Origin: Gammaproteobacteria bacterium | GTDB taxonomy: Bacteria > Pseudomonadota > Gammaproteobacteria > Chromatiales > Chromatiaceae | Direction of reading: 5' to 3' | DNA: 56,606 nt | Assembly: GCA_009929855.1 (NCBI GenBank) | Contig: RZZN01000025.1 | Span: 1 to 56,606 of the forward strand | Part shown: positions 28,333 through 37,237 of the stretch, piece after piece | Numbering within the stretch: the stretch's first letter is position 1 | How the letters are laid out: every line of letters starts with the position of its first letter | The notes under the pieces: generated by a model | The model's input: the letters and a program-made list of their open reading frames with translations, nothing else | What the model was told of the DNA's origin: nothing | Databases searched by the model: none | Translations under genes and position numbers: made by a program

Positions 28333-29789
28333 GGGCGCGCAGCCATCGGGTGAGCACCGAAGGGGTCGCCGAGCCCGAGCAGGGCAAGCAGAGGCGCAAC
28401 GATCAGACCGAGCAGCACCGCGGCCACGGCGAGCCCGAAGGCGACCCACTCCATCAACGCCGGCACGGGCTTGGCCTGATGGGGGTGCTCGGACTGGGTG
28501 AAGGCATAACCCAGGACCTTGAAGACATAGGTTGCAGCCAGGACACCACCGAGCAGGATCACGATCGCCCAACCCCACTGACCCTGATCCAGCGCCGCCT
28601 CCAAGAGCAGCCACTTGCCGATGAAGCCCCCGCTTGGTGGCAGCCCCATGATGCTCACCCCGGCGAGGGCGAAGGCGGCGATACTCAGCGGCAGCCGTTG
28701 CACCACACGGTCCAGGTCGGCGATCCGATCGTGACCGCCAAAACGCAAGAGGTTGCCCGCGGCCAGGAACATCGCCGCCTTGGCCAGACCGTGCGAGACG
28801 GCGAGATAGAGCGCGCCGGTCCAGGCGGTGGTCGCGGCGCCGATCGCCAATGGAAAGGCGAGGAAGAGATAACCGATCTGCGCCACCGTGGAATAGGCGA
28901 TCAGGAGCTTCAGTCGTGACTGGATCAGTGCCTGCAAGGAGCCCCACAGGACCGCCGCGGCGCCGAGCAGACCAAAGAGGATCGAGGCCACCCCGGCCAG
29001 GCCGCCGAACAACTCCAGCCACAGCCGCAGCAGCAGATAGAAGGAGCCCTTGACCACCAGTGCCGAAAGCAGTGCGCTGACCGGCGCGGCCGCGCTCGCA
29101 TGCGCCGCGGGTAGCCAGAAATGCAGCGGAAACAAGGCGGTCTTCAGAAGCAGCCCGGCACTCATGAGCCCCAGCGCAGCCCAAGCCGCGGGCGCGGGCG
29201 CGATCCGCTCGCTCAGCAGGATGAGATCGACCGTCCCGTAGGCGTGATACAGCAAGGCGACCCCGAGCAGATAGGCGAGCGAGCCGAGCAGGCTCACCAG
29301 CAGATAGCGCATGGCCGCGACCAGCGCCTCGGCCCCGCCCGCCAGTGCGGCGAGCGCCACCGCCGCCAGTCCCAGGATCTCCAGCGTGACATAGAGATTG
29401 AAGATATCGGTGGCCAGAAAGAGCGCATTCAGACCGGTCAAGAGGAGCAGCCAGAGCGGCCAGAAGGATGCGACCAGGCGCGGCTGGCCGCTGAAATAGA
29501 CCGCCGAGTAGAGACTGATCGCGAGCCCCACCGCGGCCGTCATCAGCAGCATCGCGAGGCTCAGCCCATCCAGGCGCAGACCGACCCCTAGGGGGGCATC
29601 CCAGCCGCCGATCGCCAGCGCCCGCGAGCCGGTCTCCAGCAGTCCGGGGACCAACCCGGCCAGCGCGATCACCAACATCAGCATGGTCAGCAGACCGATC
29701 GGCCGTGCCCAGCGGCGCAGCAGGAACGCCAGCAAGGCCCCGAGCAGGGGGATGAGGATGGGTGCGATCAGCGCGTTGTCAGCCATCAT
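28329..29789 (-). CDS. mrpD: Mrp antiporter subunit D-like
   Basis: 486-residue Na+/H+ antiporter subunit of the MrpD/NuoM type, about 14 helices. Conserved charged residues are in place: Glu in VTLEILGLAAVAL (helix 5), Lys in LLKTALFPLHFWLP (helix 7) and Lys in LVVKGSFYLLLRL (helix 8). It follows mrpC after an unusual 148-bp gap but overlaps the next gene by 4 bp. The double ATG (29789 and 29786) precedes MADNALIAPIL; the first is used. Upstream sequence in frame is arginine-rich and non-membrane, so is not part of the protein. Confidence 0.9.
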   Translation of the reverse strand: MMADNALIAPILIPLLGALLAFLLRRWARPIGLLTMLMLVIALAGLVPGLLETGSRALAIGGWDAPLGVGLRLDGLSLAMLLMTAAVGLAISLYSAVYFSGQPRLVASFWPLWLLLLTGLNALFLATDIFNLYVTLEILGLAAVALAALAGGAEALVAAMRYLLVSLLGSLAYLLGVALLYHAYGTVDLILLSERIAPAPAAWAALGLMSAGLLLKTALFPLHFWLPAAHASAAAPVSALLSALVVKGSFYLLLRLWLELFGGLAGVASILFGLLGAAAVLWGSLQALIQSRLKLLIAYSTVAQIGYLFLAFPLAIGAATTAWTGALYLAVSHGLAKAAMFLAAGNLLRFGGHDRIADLDRVVQRLPLSIAAFALAGVSIMGLPPSGGFIGKWLLLEAALDQGQWGWAIVILLGGVLAATYVFKVLGYAFTQSEHPHQAKPVPALMEWVAFGLAVAAVLLGLIVAPLLALLGLGDPFGAHPMAARP

Positions 29790-29937
29790 CGAGACCTGGG
29801 TCCGCGGCGACGCGCGCCCATCGCAGTCGTCACCCAGGCGCTGCTCGCGCACACACCAAGGCCGATCTGGCCGGCGTCGGCGGGCAGCGTTCGACCGCCG
29901 GTCGCTGTCTGGCATCCGCCCCCGTGGCACTGGCCTG

Positions 29938-30282
29938 TCATGGTCGCTCACCCTGCTCGGTGTCGCCATCCTCATGGCACGCGCCCGCCGCGCCAAGCTC
30001 GGCTCGGCCGGTGACCGCGGCGACCCGCAGCATCAGACTCAAGGCCAGTGCCGTGGCGGCGATCGCCACCACGATCCCAGTGATCACCATCGCCTGCGGA
30101 ACCGGATCGGGAATCCCCGACGGGGTCCGGCGCGCCAACGCGGCCAACACCAGAAAGACACCGCTGCCCATGACATTGAAGCCGAGGATCTTGCGCAGCA
30201 GGTGGGCGCGCAGGATCAGGGCATGCAGTCCGATGACGAAGAGTCCCGCGCCGGTCAGTGCATAGAGGATCGCGACGCTCAT
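29938..30282 (-). CDS. mrpC: Mrp antiporter subunit C (NuoK-like)
   Basis: 114 residues, three membrane helices (about 4-22, 29-49, 63-85), matching MrpC/MnhC, homologous to NuoK of complex I. LRKILGFNVMGSGVFL and DPVPQAMVITGIVVAIAATA are diagnostic. It overlaps the preceding mrpB-like gene by 4 bp (ATGA). The C-terminal 25 residues are hydrophilic. Confidence 0.9.
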   Translation of the reverse strand: MSVAILYALTGAGLFVIGLHALILRAHLLRKILGFNVMGSGVFLVLAALARRTPSGIPDPVPQAMVITGIVVAIAATALALSLMLRVAAVTGRAELGAAGACHEDGDTEQGERP

Positions 30283-31223
30283 GGCTGATCCTCCTCCGGT
30301 TGGGCGCCGAGGAACAGCAACGCCAATGTCGCGCCAATGGAGAGACTGGCGGCGATCTCGATCAGCAGGATCAGGGTGCCGGACCAGGCCGCTGGATGGT
30401 CCAGCCAGGCCGCCCCGAGCCCAAGCGGGATGGCACCGACGACGAGGAAGAGCAGCACGCCCATGGCCAGGAGCAGACGCAGTGGCCAGCCGACCAGCGC
30501 CGTGGGCAGGCGCCAGCCGCTGAGGATCAGCACCACGCCCGCGGCACCGAGCACGGCCCCGGCCTGGAAGGCCCCGCCCGCGGCGCTGCTGCCCGCCCAC
30601 AGCAGATAACCGGCAATGATCAGCATCACAGGCGCATAGAGTCGCGTGAGTCGATCGAGCATGGTCCCAGCCTGCCGATCGGGCCGCGCGTTCACCTTGC
30701 TCAACGACCAGACCCCGACCAAGACCAGCAGCAGCACGACCATCTCCAATAGGGTGTCATAGCCGCGCAGATCGAGCAGCACCGCCGTCACCGGCGAGCC
30801 CACGCCAGTCTCGTCGAGTGCCCCCGCCACCCACTCGGCGAGTCCGCTCGACTCCAGCGGTAAGGACAGGATGGCGAGCGCCAGACCACCCCAGAGCCCC
30901 GCCAACAAGAGCATCAGGAGCAGCTCGCCGAGACGCCCGCGCGCACCTTCATCCCGATCCGTCTCACGCGCGCCGCGCGGCAGACGGGCAAGGGCGGCGA
31001 GCAGCAAGGCACCGGTCAGGCCCGCGCCGATCGCGGCCTCGGCAAGCGCGATGTCGGGCGCCGCGAGCCGGACCCAGACCATCGCCAGGGTCAGGCCGAA
31101 GCCGACGAAGAGCACCACGGATTCCATCAGCTCGGGACTTGCCAAGGCGCGTGCGGCAAGCCAAAGGAGCAGCAGCGCGAGCAGTCCATCGATCGCCCAG
31201 TTCAGGACGGTCATCGGCTCCAT
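30279..31223 (-). CDS. mrpB: DUF4040/MnhB-type Mrp subunit (MrpB-like fusion)
   Basis: 314-residue membrane protein combining an N-terminal DUF4040 (MbhD-like) part (PDIALAEAAIGAGLTGALL, residues about 45-65) with a C-terminal MnhB part (YAPVMLIIAGYLLWAGSSAAGGAFQAG near 210-235). In classical operons DUF4040 is at the end of MrpA and MnhB is separate, so here the split lies elsewhere. The start at 31223 has GGAGG 9 bases upstream; the mrpG stop lies 13 bp inside it. It overlaps mrpC by 4 bp. Confidence 0.87.
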   Translation of the reverse strand: MEPMTVLNWAIDGLLALLLLWLAARALASPELMESVVLFVGFGLTLAMVWVRLAAPDIALAEAAIGAGLTGALLLAALARLPRGARETDRDEGARGRLGELLLMLLLAGLWGGLALAILSLPLESSGLAEWVAGALDETGVGSPVTAVLLDLRGYDTLLEMVVLLLVLVGVWSLSKVNARPDRQAGTMLDRLTRLYAPVMLIIAGYLLWAGSSAAGGAFQAGAVLGAAGVVLILSGWRLPTALVGWPLRLLLAMGVLLFLVVGAIPLGLGAAWLDHPAAWSGTLILLIEIAASLSIGATLALLFLGAQPEEDQP

Positions 31224-31510
31224 GGCGGGATCCTCCGGTGCAGTGCAGCGCGCGCCACCAGGTGACAGGCGAATGAGGAGGCGATCAGCACCAGCAGCCA
31301 GATCAGCACCAGTTTGCCGATCACCGCCCAGGATTCGGCTTGCATGCACAGCCCCGCCACCACCAGCCCGAGACCGAGGTTGTCGGCCTTGGTCAAGGCG
31401 TGGAGCCGCGTATAGACATCGGGAAAACGCAGCAGACCGACGGTGCCGGCGAGAAAGAAGCCACCCCCAACCAGCAACAGCACGGCCGAGACCAGATCAA
31501 GGATCGTCAT
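31211..31510 (-). CDS. mrpG: Mrp antiporter subunit G
   Basis: 99 residues with three helices; GLLRFPDVYTRLHALTKADN is the diagnostic MrpG/MnhG motif. It overlaps mrpF (14 bp) and mrpB (13 bp). Confidence 0.92.
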   Translation of the reverse strand: MTILDLVSAVLLLVGGGFFLAGTVGLLRFPDVYTRLHALTKADNLGLGLVVAGLCMQAESWAVIGKLVLIWLLVLIASSFACHLVARAALHRRIPPWSR

Positions 31511-31778
31511 GCGGCTCCTCCGGTTCGCGCGCCCAGCTGCGGCGCACGAAGGCGACCATGGTCACCGCGGCCAGCAGCGCGAAGACCAGCGCGACATCGC
31601 GCACCGCGGGTTGATCGGCACTCTGTGCCAGCAGCAGGAGCACGGCGACGGCGGTGGTGCCAAAGAGCTGGGCCGCGAGCATGCGATCGGCCGGCGTCGG
31701 CCCGCGCAGGATGCGCCACAATCCCGCTGCCAGGCTCAAGAGCAAGATCAGTCCGAGTGCCAGGTAGAGGATGTTCAT
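31497..31778 (-). CDS. mrpF: Mrp antiporter subunit F
   Basis: 93 residues, three helices; RILRGPTPADRMLAAQL and DVALVFALLAAVTMVAF are MrpF/MnhF signatures. The ATG at 31778 (MNILYLAL) is chosen for the helix start; the longer frame to 31994 lies in mrpE. It starts 13 bp after mrpE and overlaps mrpG by 14 bp. Confidence 0.92.
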   Translation of the reverse strand: MNILYLALGLILLLSLAAGLWRILRGPTPADRMLAAQLFGTTAVAVLLLLAQSADQPAVRDVALVFALLAAVTMVAFVRRSWAREPEEPHDDP

Positions 31779-31791
31779 GGGATCGGAATGC

Positions 31792-32373
31792 TCAGGAGCG
31801 CTGGACTCGAGACCGCATGCGCCCAGATCGATCCACGCAAGGCACGGCGTCCGGCGACACCAGGTCATTGGATCGCTGGGCAGCGGCCAGGTCGATGCGG
31901 AAGATCGCGGCGACCCGGGTCTCCAGATCGGCCAGATCGTTGAGGATCGGCGCCCGCCCGTCGAGCACATGGATGTGGAGCCGATTGCGTGCAAGCTCAG
32001 CGCTCAAGGTGCCGGGCAGCAGACTCACGACCGCGGTCATGAAGACACGCGCCCGTCCGGGCGGCAAGCGGAGTCGATAGCTCATGATGACAGGGGCGAT
32101 CGGCAGGCTCGGCCAGCAAGCCCGCCATGCGACATCCAACCCGCCGCGCCATGAGCGCAGCAGAAAGAAGGGCAGGAAACGCGCGAGACCGATCGCCGAC
32201 CAGGGTGTCGGCCGGGACAGGATCAAGCTGAGGCCGCTCGCCGCGAAGACCACGAGCCCACCGATCAGCCAGGCATCGGGGCGACCCTCGGTCAACACCC
32301 ACCAGAGTAGGGCAAAGAGTGCCAGACGCAGGAGGAGCGCGCGGACTCGGAGAGACGGGTCGGTCAGCCGCAT
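31792..32373 (-). CDS. mrpE: Mrp antiporter subunit E
   Basis: 193 residues, MnhE family: two N-terminal helices (about 10-28, 36-52), then VAWRACWPSLPIAPVIMSY and a soluble ferredoxin-like tail with TAVVSLLPGTLSAEL and LHIHVLD. First gene of an operon transcribed E-F-G-B-C-D-NuoL/M-like-divergent subunit. The operon lacks a full-length MrpA, as in the rearranged 'group 2' Mrp layout. The complex exchanges sodium (or potassium) for protons across the inner membrane. Confidence 0.9.
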   Translation of the reverse strand: MRLTDPSLRVRALLLRLALFALLWWVLTEGRPDAWLIGGLVVFAASGLSLILSRPTPWSAIGLARFLPFFLLRSWRGGLDVAWRACWPSLPIAPVIMSYRLRLPPGRARVFMTAVVSLLPGTLSAELARNRLHIHVLDGRAPILNDLADLETRVAAIFRIDLAAAQRSNDLVSPDAVPCVDRSGRMRSRVQRS

Positions 32374-32497
32374 CAGGCCTCGCGGGTGAATGGATCCTGA
32401 AGCATCTGGCTATGATGCCACATCGGCAGGGGCCTGGTCAGTGTGCATCGGACCGGACTCCCGGATCAGGATCCGATCGCCGAGTGCAGGTCTCGCG

Positions 32498-32527
32498 TTG
32501 CTGTAACCAGTCATTCGTCGGTATAGT
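32498..32527 (+). promoter_or_regulatory. Candidate sigma-70 promoter for the DUF2298 gene
   Basis: TTGCTG (32498-32503) and TATAGT (32522-32527) are separated by 18 bp in the divergent region between mrpE and the DUF2298 gene. Predicted start near 32534, leaving a leader of about 60 nt. Based on consensus only. Confidence 0.4.
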
Positions 32528-32593
32528 GAATGCCTATCAGCAGCCAGTTTGAATCGGCCCGTTGACGGATCAAGCGTTCCACTGAGCAACCCC

Positions 32594-34846
32594 ATGATCG
32601 ACGACTTGATTGCCGCCGCTTGGTTGTATCTGATCGTCAGCGCGCTCGCCCTGATCGGTACCGCGATCTGGGTGGCGGCGGGCGAGCGCAAGCTCGCGCT
32701 TTATCATTATGTCACCGGCAAGCTGCTCGGCTTGATGCTGGTTGGCTGGGTCGCCTGGTGGGGCAGCTCGCTGAGCCTGGCGCCCTTTGCCTCGCCGGTC
32801 TATCTCTGGACACTGGTGCTGATGCTCAGCGCGCTGGCCGTGGCGCTGCTCTGGCGCGCACGCCCCCGCCCAGCGGCCGGCCGGTGGCGCGCGCTGGCCG
32901 CGCAGATCCTGCGTCTGGAGCTGGTCTCGCTGGTCTGTTTCCTGGGTTATCTCTATCTGCGGGGATTCAATCCGCATCTGGAGTCGACCGAGAAGTTCAT
33001 GGATCTGGCGCTGCTGACCGCGGCCGCGCGCACCGAGGTCTTTCCCTTCTTGGATTTCTGGCGCGCCGAGCTGCCGATCAATTATTACTACTATGGCTAT
33101 GTCTTACTGGCCTTGCCGCTGAACCTCGGCGGGATCATCCCGGCGTTGGGCTACAACATGCTGCTGGGCCTGATCTTCGTCCTGGCCTTGCAGTTGAGCT
33201 ATCTGCTGGTGGTCCTGGCCAGCGGCTCGCGCCAGGCCGGGCTGCTCGGCGCGCTGTTGGTCGCACTCGCGGGCAACCTGCATTATGCCACCTGTTATCT
33301 CTCCAACATTTGGACCCAGACAGGGGTCGGCACGGCCTGCTATTACCCGAAGGCCACACGTATCCATGAGAACGCGCTGACCATCAACGAGATCCCGTCC
33401 TACAGCTTCCTGCTGGGCGATCTGCATCCGCATGTCATCAGCATCCCCTTCTTCTTGACTGGACTGCTGGTGCTTTGGCATCTCTGGCGAGCCACCCGGC
33501 TGGAATGGCCAGTCATGGCGCTCGTCCTGTTCACCCTGGCCAGTATCGCAACCGTGCATGTCTGGGATTTCATGACGCTCGGCACCCTGCTGTTCGTGCT
33601 GCTGGTGGCGCGACTGCTCATCCCAGTGGTGGTGGGATCGCGATCCGGCGCGGCGCCCCTGACTGCCACTGGACTGACCAGCGGGTGGCAATGGCGCGGC
33701 CTGGCACGGCAGGCTGGCGTCTCCGCCGCCTTTCTGTTCGCGGTCGCCATCTCGCCCTTCATCCTGTTCCAACCCTTCTTCGGCCAGTTCGAGAGTCCGG
33801 TCGCCGGCTTGGGTTTCGCCCCGACCTTCGTGCGCGTCGCCAACCTGGTGGGGACCGCGCAGTATCCGGCCGAGCCGATGTTCATGCTCGGCCTCTGGGG
33901 CGCCTTCGCGATCCTGATCGGGTTGAGCCTGATCATCCTCTGGGGACGCTGGAGCCTGTTCGGACCTGGGATCCAATACGCGCTGCTGCTGGCCGGGATG
34001 GCGGTCGGCCTGATCATCTTCACCGAGCTGTTTTTTTTCCGGGATTTCTTCCATCTGACCAACCCATCGCACTTTCGCACCAACACGGTCTTCAAGCTCG
34101 GTTATCACGCCTGGATGCTGCTGGCCATCGCGACCGCGATCCTGCTCCATGCCGCCTGGCGGCTGGCCTTGCGCGAGGAGCCCGCGGCCGAGCGCATCCT
34201 GAGCGTGGCAGGCTTCATGCTGCTCAGCGCGGTGCTGATCTTTCCGCTGGAAGGCGCGCGGCAGGTGTTCGCGCCCGTGCCGCCCTGGTCCTTGGGCGAG
34301 CGCAATCTGACACTCGAGGGTGGTCGCTTCATCGCGGACAAGAACCCGGATGATTGGGCGACCATCCGCTGGCTGAGGGACAACATCCAGGGTCGTCCGG
34401 TCCTGCTCGAGGCGGTGGGCAATTCGTACAGCTATGGAGGGCGGATCGGGGTGTTCAGTGGTGCGATCAACCCGATCAACTGGTCCTTTCACCAGTGGAC
34501 TTGGCGTTTCTCCTATCCGCCAGACGCGACCAGCTGGGAGCAGGCTCGCGCGCGCGCGCAGGAAACCGGCATCGAGCCGGCGCGCGCCGTCGAGGCGGAC
34601 GTGCGCGCACTCTACGAGGCGCGCGAGCGCGGGGTCGCGATCGAGCTGAGTCGGACACTCGGATTGGACTATCTCTACATCGGCGATCTGGAGCGCTCGA
34701 CCTACGCGGGACTGAACGAGCCGCTGCTGCGCACACTCGGACCCGTCGTCCACTCCAGCGGCGACAGCCTGCTCATTCGGGTGGACCCCGACGTCATGTT
34801 GGAGACGGAGCTCCAACCGGCCGCGACCGCTGACCCGATCCAATGA
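32594..34846 (+). CDS. DUF2298 ('YYY' domain) polytopic membrane protein
   Basis: 750 residues with a dozen or more helices. The diagnostic motif is INYYYYGY (about residues 172-179) after FPFLDFWRAELP, followed by HENALTINEIPSYSFLLGDLHPHV. Members are distant GT-C-like membrane enzymes, thought to transfer sugars from lipid carriers, but the reaction is not established. A C-terminal extracytoplasmic part (about 560-740) resembles a soluble sensing or binding domain (DDWATIRWLRDNIQG, YGGRIGVFSGA). It converges on a three-gene operon for a polyprenyl-phosphate sugar transferase, a flippase-like protein and an FAD oxidoreductase, supporting a role in surface glycan or glycolipid synthesis. The ATG at 32594 is chosen; a TTG at 32549 is in frame and less likely. 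Confidence 0.8.
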   Translation: MIDDLIAAAWLYLIVSALALIGTAIWVAAGERKLALYHYVTGKLLGLMLVGWVAWWGSSLSLAPFASPVYLWTLVLMLSALAVALLWRARPRPAAGRWRALAAQILRLELVSLVCFLGYLYLRGFNPHLESTEKFMDLALLTAAARTEVFPFLDFWRAELPINYYYYGYVLLALPLNLGGIIPALGYNMLLGLIFVLALQLSYLLVVLASGSRQAGLLGALLVALAGNLHYATCYLSNIWTQTGVGTACYYPKATRIHENALTINEIPSYSFLLGDLHPHVISIPFFLTGLLVLWHLWRATRLEWPVMALVLFTLASIATVHVWDFMTLGTLLFVLLVARLLIPVVVGSRSGAAPLTATGLTSGWQWRGLARQAGVSAAFLFAVAISPFILFQPFFGQFESPVAGLGFAPTFVRVANLVGTAQYPAEPMFMLGLWGAFAILIGLSLIILWGRWSLFGPGIQYALLLAGMAVGLIIFTELFFFRDFFHLTNPSHFRTNTVFKLGYHAWMLLAIATAILLHAAWRLALREEPAAERILSVAGFMLLSAVLIFPLEGARQVFAPVPPWSLGERNLTLEGGRFIADKNPDDWATIRWLRDNIQGRPVLLEAVGNSYSYGGRIGVFSGAINPINWSFHQWTWRFSYPPDATSWEQARARAQETGIEPARAVEADVRALYEARERGVAIELSRTLGLDYLYIGDLERSTYAGLNEPLLRTLGPVVHSSGDSLLIRVDPDVMLETELQPAATADPIQ

Positions 34847-34880
34847 TGCGCGGATCCTCCCGGCACCCCGACACCACCCA

Positions 34881-36221
34881 TCATCGCGTGCTCGCGCGCT
34901 CGGCGAGCAGGTGCCGGGCGATTTGCCGACCCTCGCGAATCGCGTAATTGGTCCCTCGATCCTCCGGATAGATCTGCGCCATGGTCGCGATCGACACGCC
35001 CGCGATCGGGGTGCTGCGAGCGGGGATCATGCGGCTGTAGTGACGCTCGACGATCGGCTGTGAATAGGCCGCGCGCCAGACATGGGCCGCCTGGATCCAG
35101 TCTCGCGCGAAGGCCGGAAACATGCGGCGAAGATGCACGAGCGTGAAATCGATCAGCTCGGCATCCGGCATCCGGTAGAGCTCATCGGAGGCCGGCAGAT
35201 ATTTCGAGAGATAGACGATGTGACGGCCGCCGTAGGTCGCTGGTGGCTCGAAGTTGGTGTGCTCGATCACCGCAACGAACGGAAAACCTGGATCGTTGAC
35301 GTTGAGCCAATAGGTCGAGGAGAGGCTGCGGTCGAGCTCGAGCACGATGCAGAGGTTGGCCAAGTAACGAACGCGCCGCAGCTCGGCGAGATACCCAGCG
35401 CTGGCATGTGGCGCCAAGAGATCGGTGATGATGGGTAGGGCTGTTGTCAAGATGACGGCCTTGGCCGGGATCAGCAGGTCACCGACCCACACGCCAGTCA
35501 CCCGACCATCGGACACGGCGAGCCCAGTGACCGCGCGGGCGGTGTGAACCTGACCGCCCAACGCGCGAATGGCCTCGCTCAGCGCCTCGGCCAATGCCGC
35601 AAACCCCCCGCGATAATAGGCCAGGTGTTCAGCGCCGCCCTTTCCCCGGCTGCCGCCGCGCAGCTTGAGCTTGTTCCACATCCAGACCGCCGAGACATCC
35701 GCGGCGGCGTCGCCGAACTTGCCCCGCAACAAGGGCTCCCAGACCACGCGATAGACCTCCTCGCCACCGAGGTCGCGCAGCCATGCGGCGGCGGTCATCC
35801 CTTCCAACGCCCGCCAGTCCCGGACACCGCGTGCCCGCACGGCGAGCCAGCCCAAGCGCAGCCGCGCGCCGAGCGACAGTGGCTTGAAGCGCAGCAGGTC
35901 GAGTGGACTCGAGAGTTTGAAGAAGCGGTTGCCGTAATACACGCCGGTTCGGGTCGGGCGCACCATCACTCGGTCGTCCAGCCCCAGATCGCGAATCAGC
36001 TCCACCACCGCTCGGTCATTGGTGAACCAGTGATGGTAGAACTTTTCCAAGGGCGCGCCGCGCACCATGAAGCTCCCGGCCAGCCCTCCGACTTGCTCAT
36101 CGGCCTCGAGCACAGTCACCGCGACACCTTGTCGGGCCAATTCATAGGCCGCGGCCAGACCGCAAAAACCGCCCCCGACGATGACCACCTCGGCGGCCGA
36201 TGAAGAGATCGCTGGACTCAT
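34881..36221 (-). CDS. NAD(P)/FAD-dependent oxidoreductase (amine-oxidase-like)
   Basis: 446 residues. The N-terminal dinucleotide fold is clear: VVIVGGGFCGLAAAYELA (about 12-29) with the second-strand acid VLEADEQVGG, and a flavin-proximal C-terminal motif (AIREGRQIARHLL). Related to protoporphyrinogen-oxidase/UDP-galactopyranose-mutase-like oxidoreductases; substrate unknown. It starts 2 bp after the flippase-like gene and ends the GT2, flippase, oxidoreductase operon. It may act on a lipid-linked intermediate. The start at 36221 (MSPAISSSAAEVV) puts the Rossmann motif at a normal distance. Confidence 0.82.
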   Translation of the reverse strand: MSPAISSSAAEVVIVGGGFCGLAAAYELARQGVAVTVLEADEQVGGLAGSFMVRGAPLEKFYHHWFTNDRAVVELIRDLGLDDRVMVRPTRTGVYYGNRFFKLSSPLDLLRFKPLSLGARLRLGWLAVRARGVRDWRALEGMTAAAWLRDLGGEEVYRVVWEPLLRGKFGDAAADVSAVWMWNKLKLRGGSRGKGGAEHLAYYRGGFAALAEALSEAIRALGGQVHTARAVTGLAVSDGRVTGVWVGDLLIPAKAVILTTALPIITDLLAPHASAGYLAELRRVRYLANLCIVLELDRSLSSTYWLNVNDPGFPFVAVIEHTNFEPPATYGGRHIVYLSKYLPASDELYRMPDAELIDFTLVHLRRMFPAFARDWIQAAHVWRAAYSQPIVERHYSRMIPARSTPIAGVSIATMAQIYPEDRGTNYAIREGRQIARHLLAERASTR

Positions 36222-36223
36222 GT

Positions 36224-37237
36224 TCAAAAGCGCTCCGTGGAGGTGCGCGCGGCCCTGCCGCGCTGGCCGAGCCGGCTCCCAGCCACCGCCAGATACCCTA
36301 GACCGAGCAGGGTCAGCGGAACCCAGAGGATCAGATGCACGGCGATGGCGATGGCGGCGGCCTGGGCCACCGGGGCGCCGCTGGCGATCAAGCCCTGCAT
36401 GGTGAAGTAATCGAAGGTTCCCAGATAGCCGGGTGAGCTCGGCAAGAGGGTGGCGAGGGTTCCCAAGGACATGGCCAGCCAGCCCGCATAGCCATGCAGC
36501 GCCTGCACCGAGGAGGTCACCAGGACCGCGAAGATCGCCCCCTCGAACGTCCAACAGGCGATGGAGCAGACGACCAGCACCAGGGCATGACCGGGCGAGC
36601 GCAGGAGCGCGAACGACTCGATCAGATGGGTTCCATGGGTCTCGATCCGGCTCGCCCAGCGCCCCCACCAGCCCCCGTCAGGACGCGGCTTGCGCAGCCA
36701 CTCCAGCAGGGCCGGGGCGCTCAGGATCAGCAGCAGCAACAGCAAGACCCCGGCGCCGGTGAGCCAGGTGGCCGCGACGACGAAGGTGCGTGGCAGACTG
36801 GTCGGCTGCAACAGCCACAAACCGACGAAGAAAAAACCGAGCAAGGTCAGCAGATCGAGCAAACGCTCGATCAGCAGCGTCCCAAGGACACGCATCGCCG
36901 GCGCACGCAATTGCTGCCTGAAACCGAGCACGCGCAACGCGTCGCCAGCACGCAAGGGCAGCACATTGTTCACCGCGATGCTGCTGATCAAGGGCCAGGC
37001 GGTGGCGCGCAGCGGCAGATCGGTGGCGAGCGCCCGCAGCATGAGCCACCAGCGCAGGATGCGTAGACCATACCCGGCGGCGAGCAGGAGCAGACCCAGG
37101 ATCCAGGCCCACCAGGGGATCGCCGCGAAGGCCGCGCCCAGACTCGCTGGATCCACCGCGCGCGCGACCAGCCAGATGAACAGCAGGGTGATGAGCAGAC
37201 CCAGGATCAGCCGCGGCCAGCGGGTGGTCTTGATCAT
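36224..37237 (-). CDS. Flippase-like / LPG-synthase TM-domain protein
   Basis: 337 residues with about eight helices, family PF03706 (lysylphosphatidylglycerol synthetase transmembrane region, UPF0104). Diagnostic: SIAVNNVLPLRAGDALRVLGF (about 86-106), LGTLLIERLLDLLTLL and LATLLPSSPGYLGTFDYF. No aminoacyl-transferase domain is attached, as in free-standing members proposed to flip lipids. The start overlaps the GT2 stop by 4 bp, so it is probably coupled to that enzyme, perhaps flipping the lipid-sugar it makes. Confidence 0.85.
   Translation of the reverse strand: MIKTTRWPRLILGLLITLLFIWLVARAVDPASLGAAFAAIPWWAWILGLLLLAAGYGLRILRWWLMLRALATDLPLRATAWPLISSIAVNNVLPLRAGDALRVLGFRQQLRAPAMRVLGTLLIERLLDLLTLLGFFFVGLWLLQPTSLPRTFVVAATWLTGAGVLLLLLLILSAPALLEWLRKPRPDGGWWGRWASRIETHGTHLIESFALLRSPGHALVLVVCSIACWTFEGAIFAVLVTSSVQALHGYAGWLAMSLGTLATLLPSSPGYLGTFDYFTMQGLIASGAPVAQAAAIAIAVHLILWVPLTLLGLGYLAVAGSRLGQRGRAARTSTERF

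Noticed and set aside
33104-34843. 579-residue minus-strand frame opposite the DUF2298 gene
   Set aside because: Low-complexity Gln/Arg/Glu-rich shadow; the plus strand has the DUF2298 signature.
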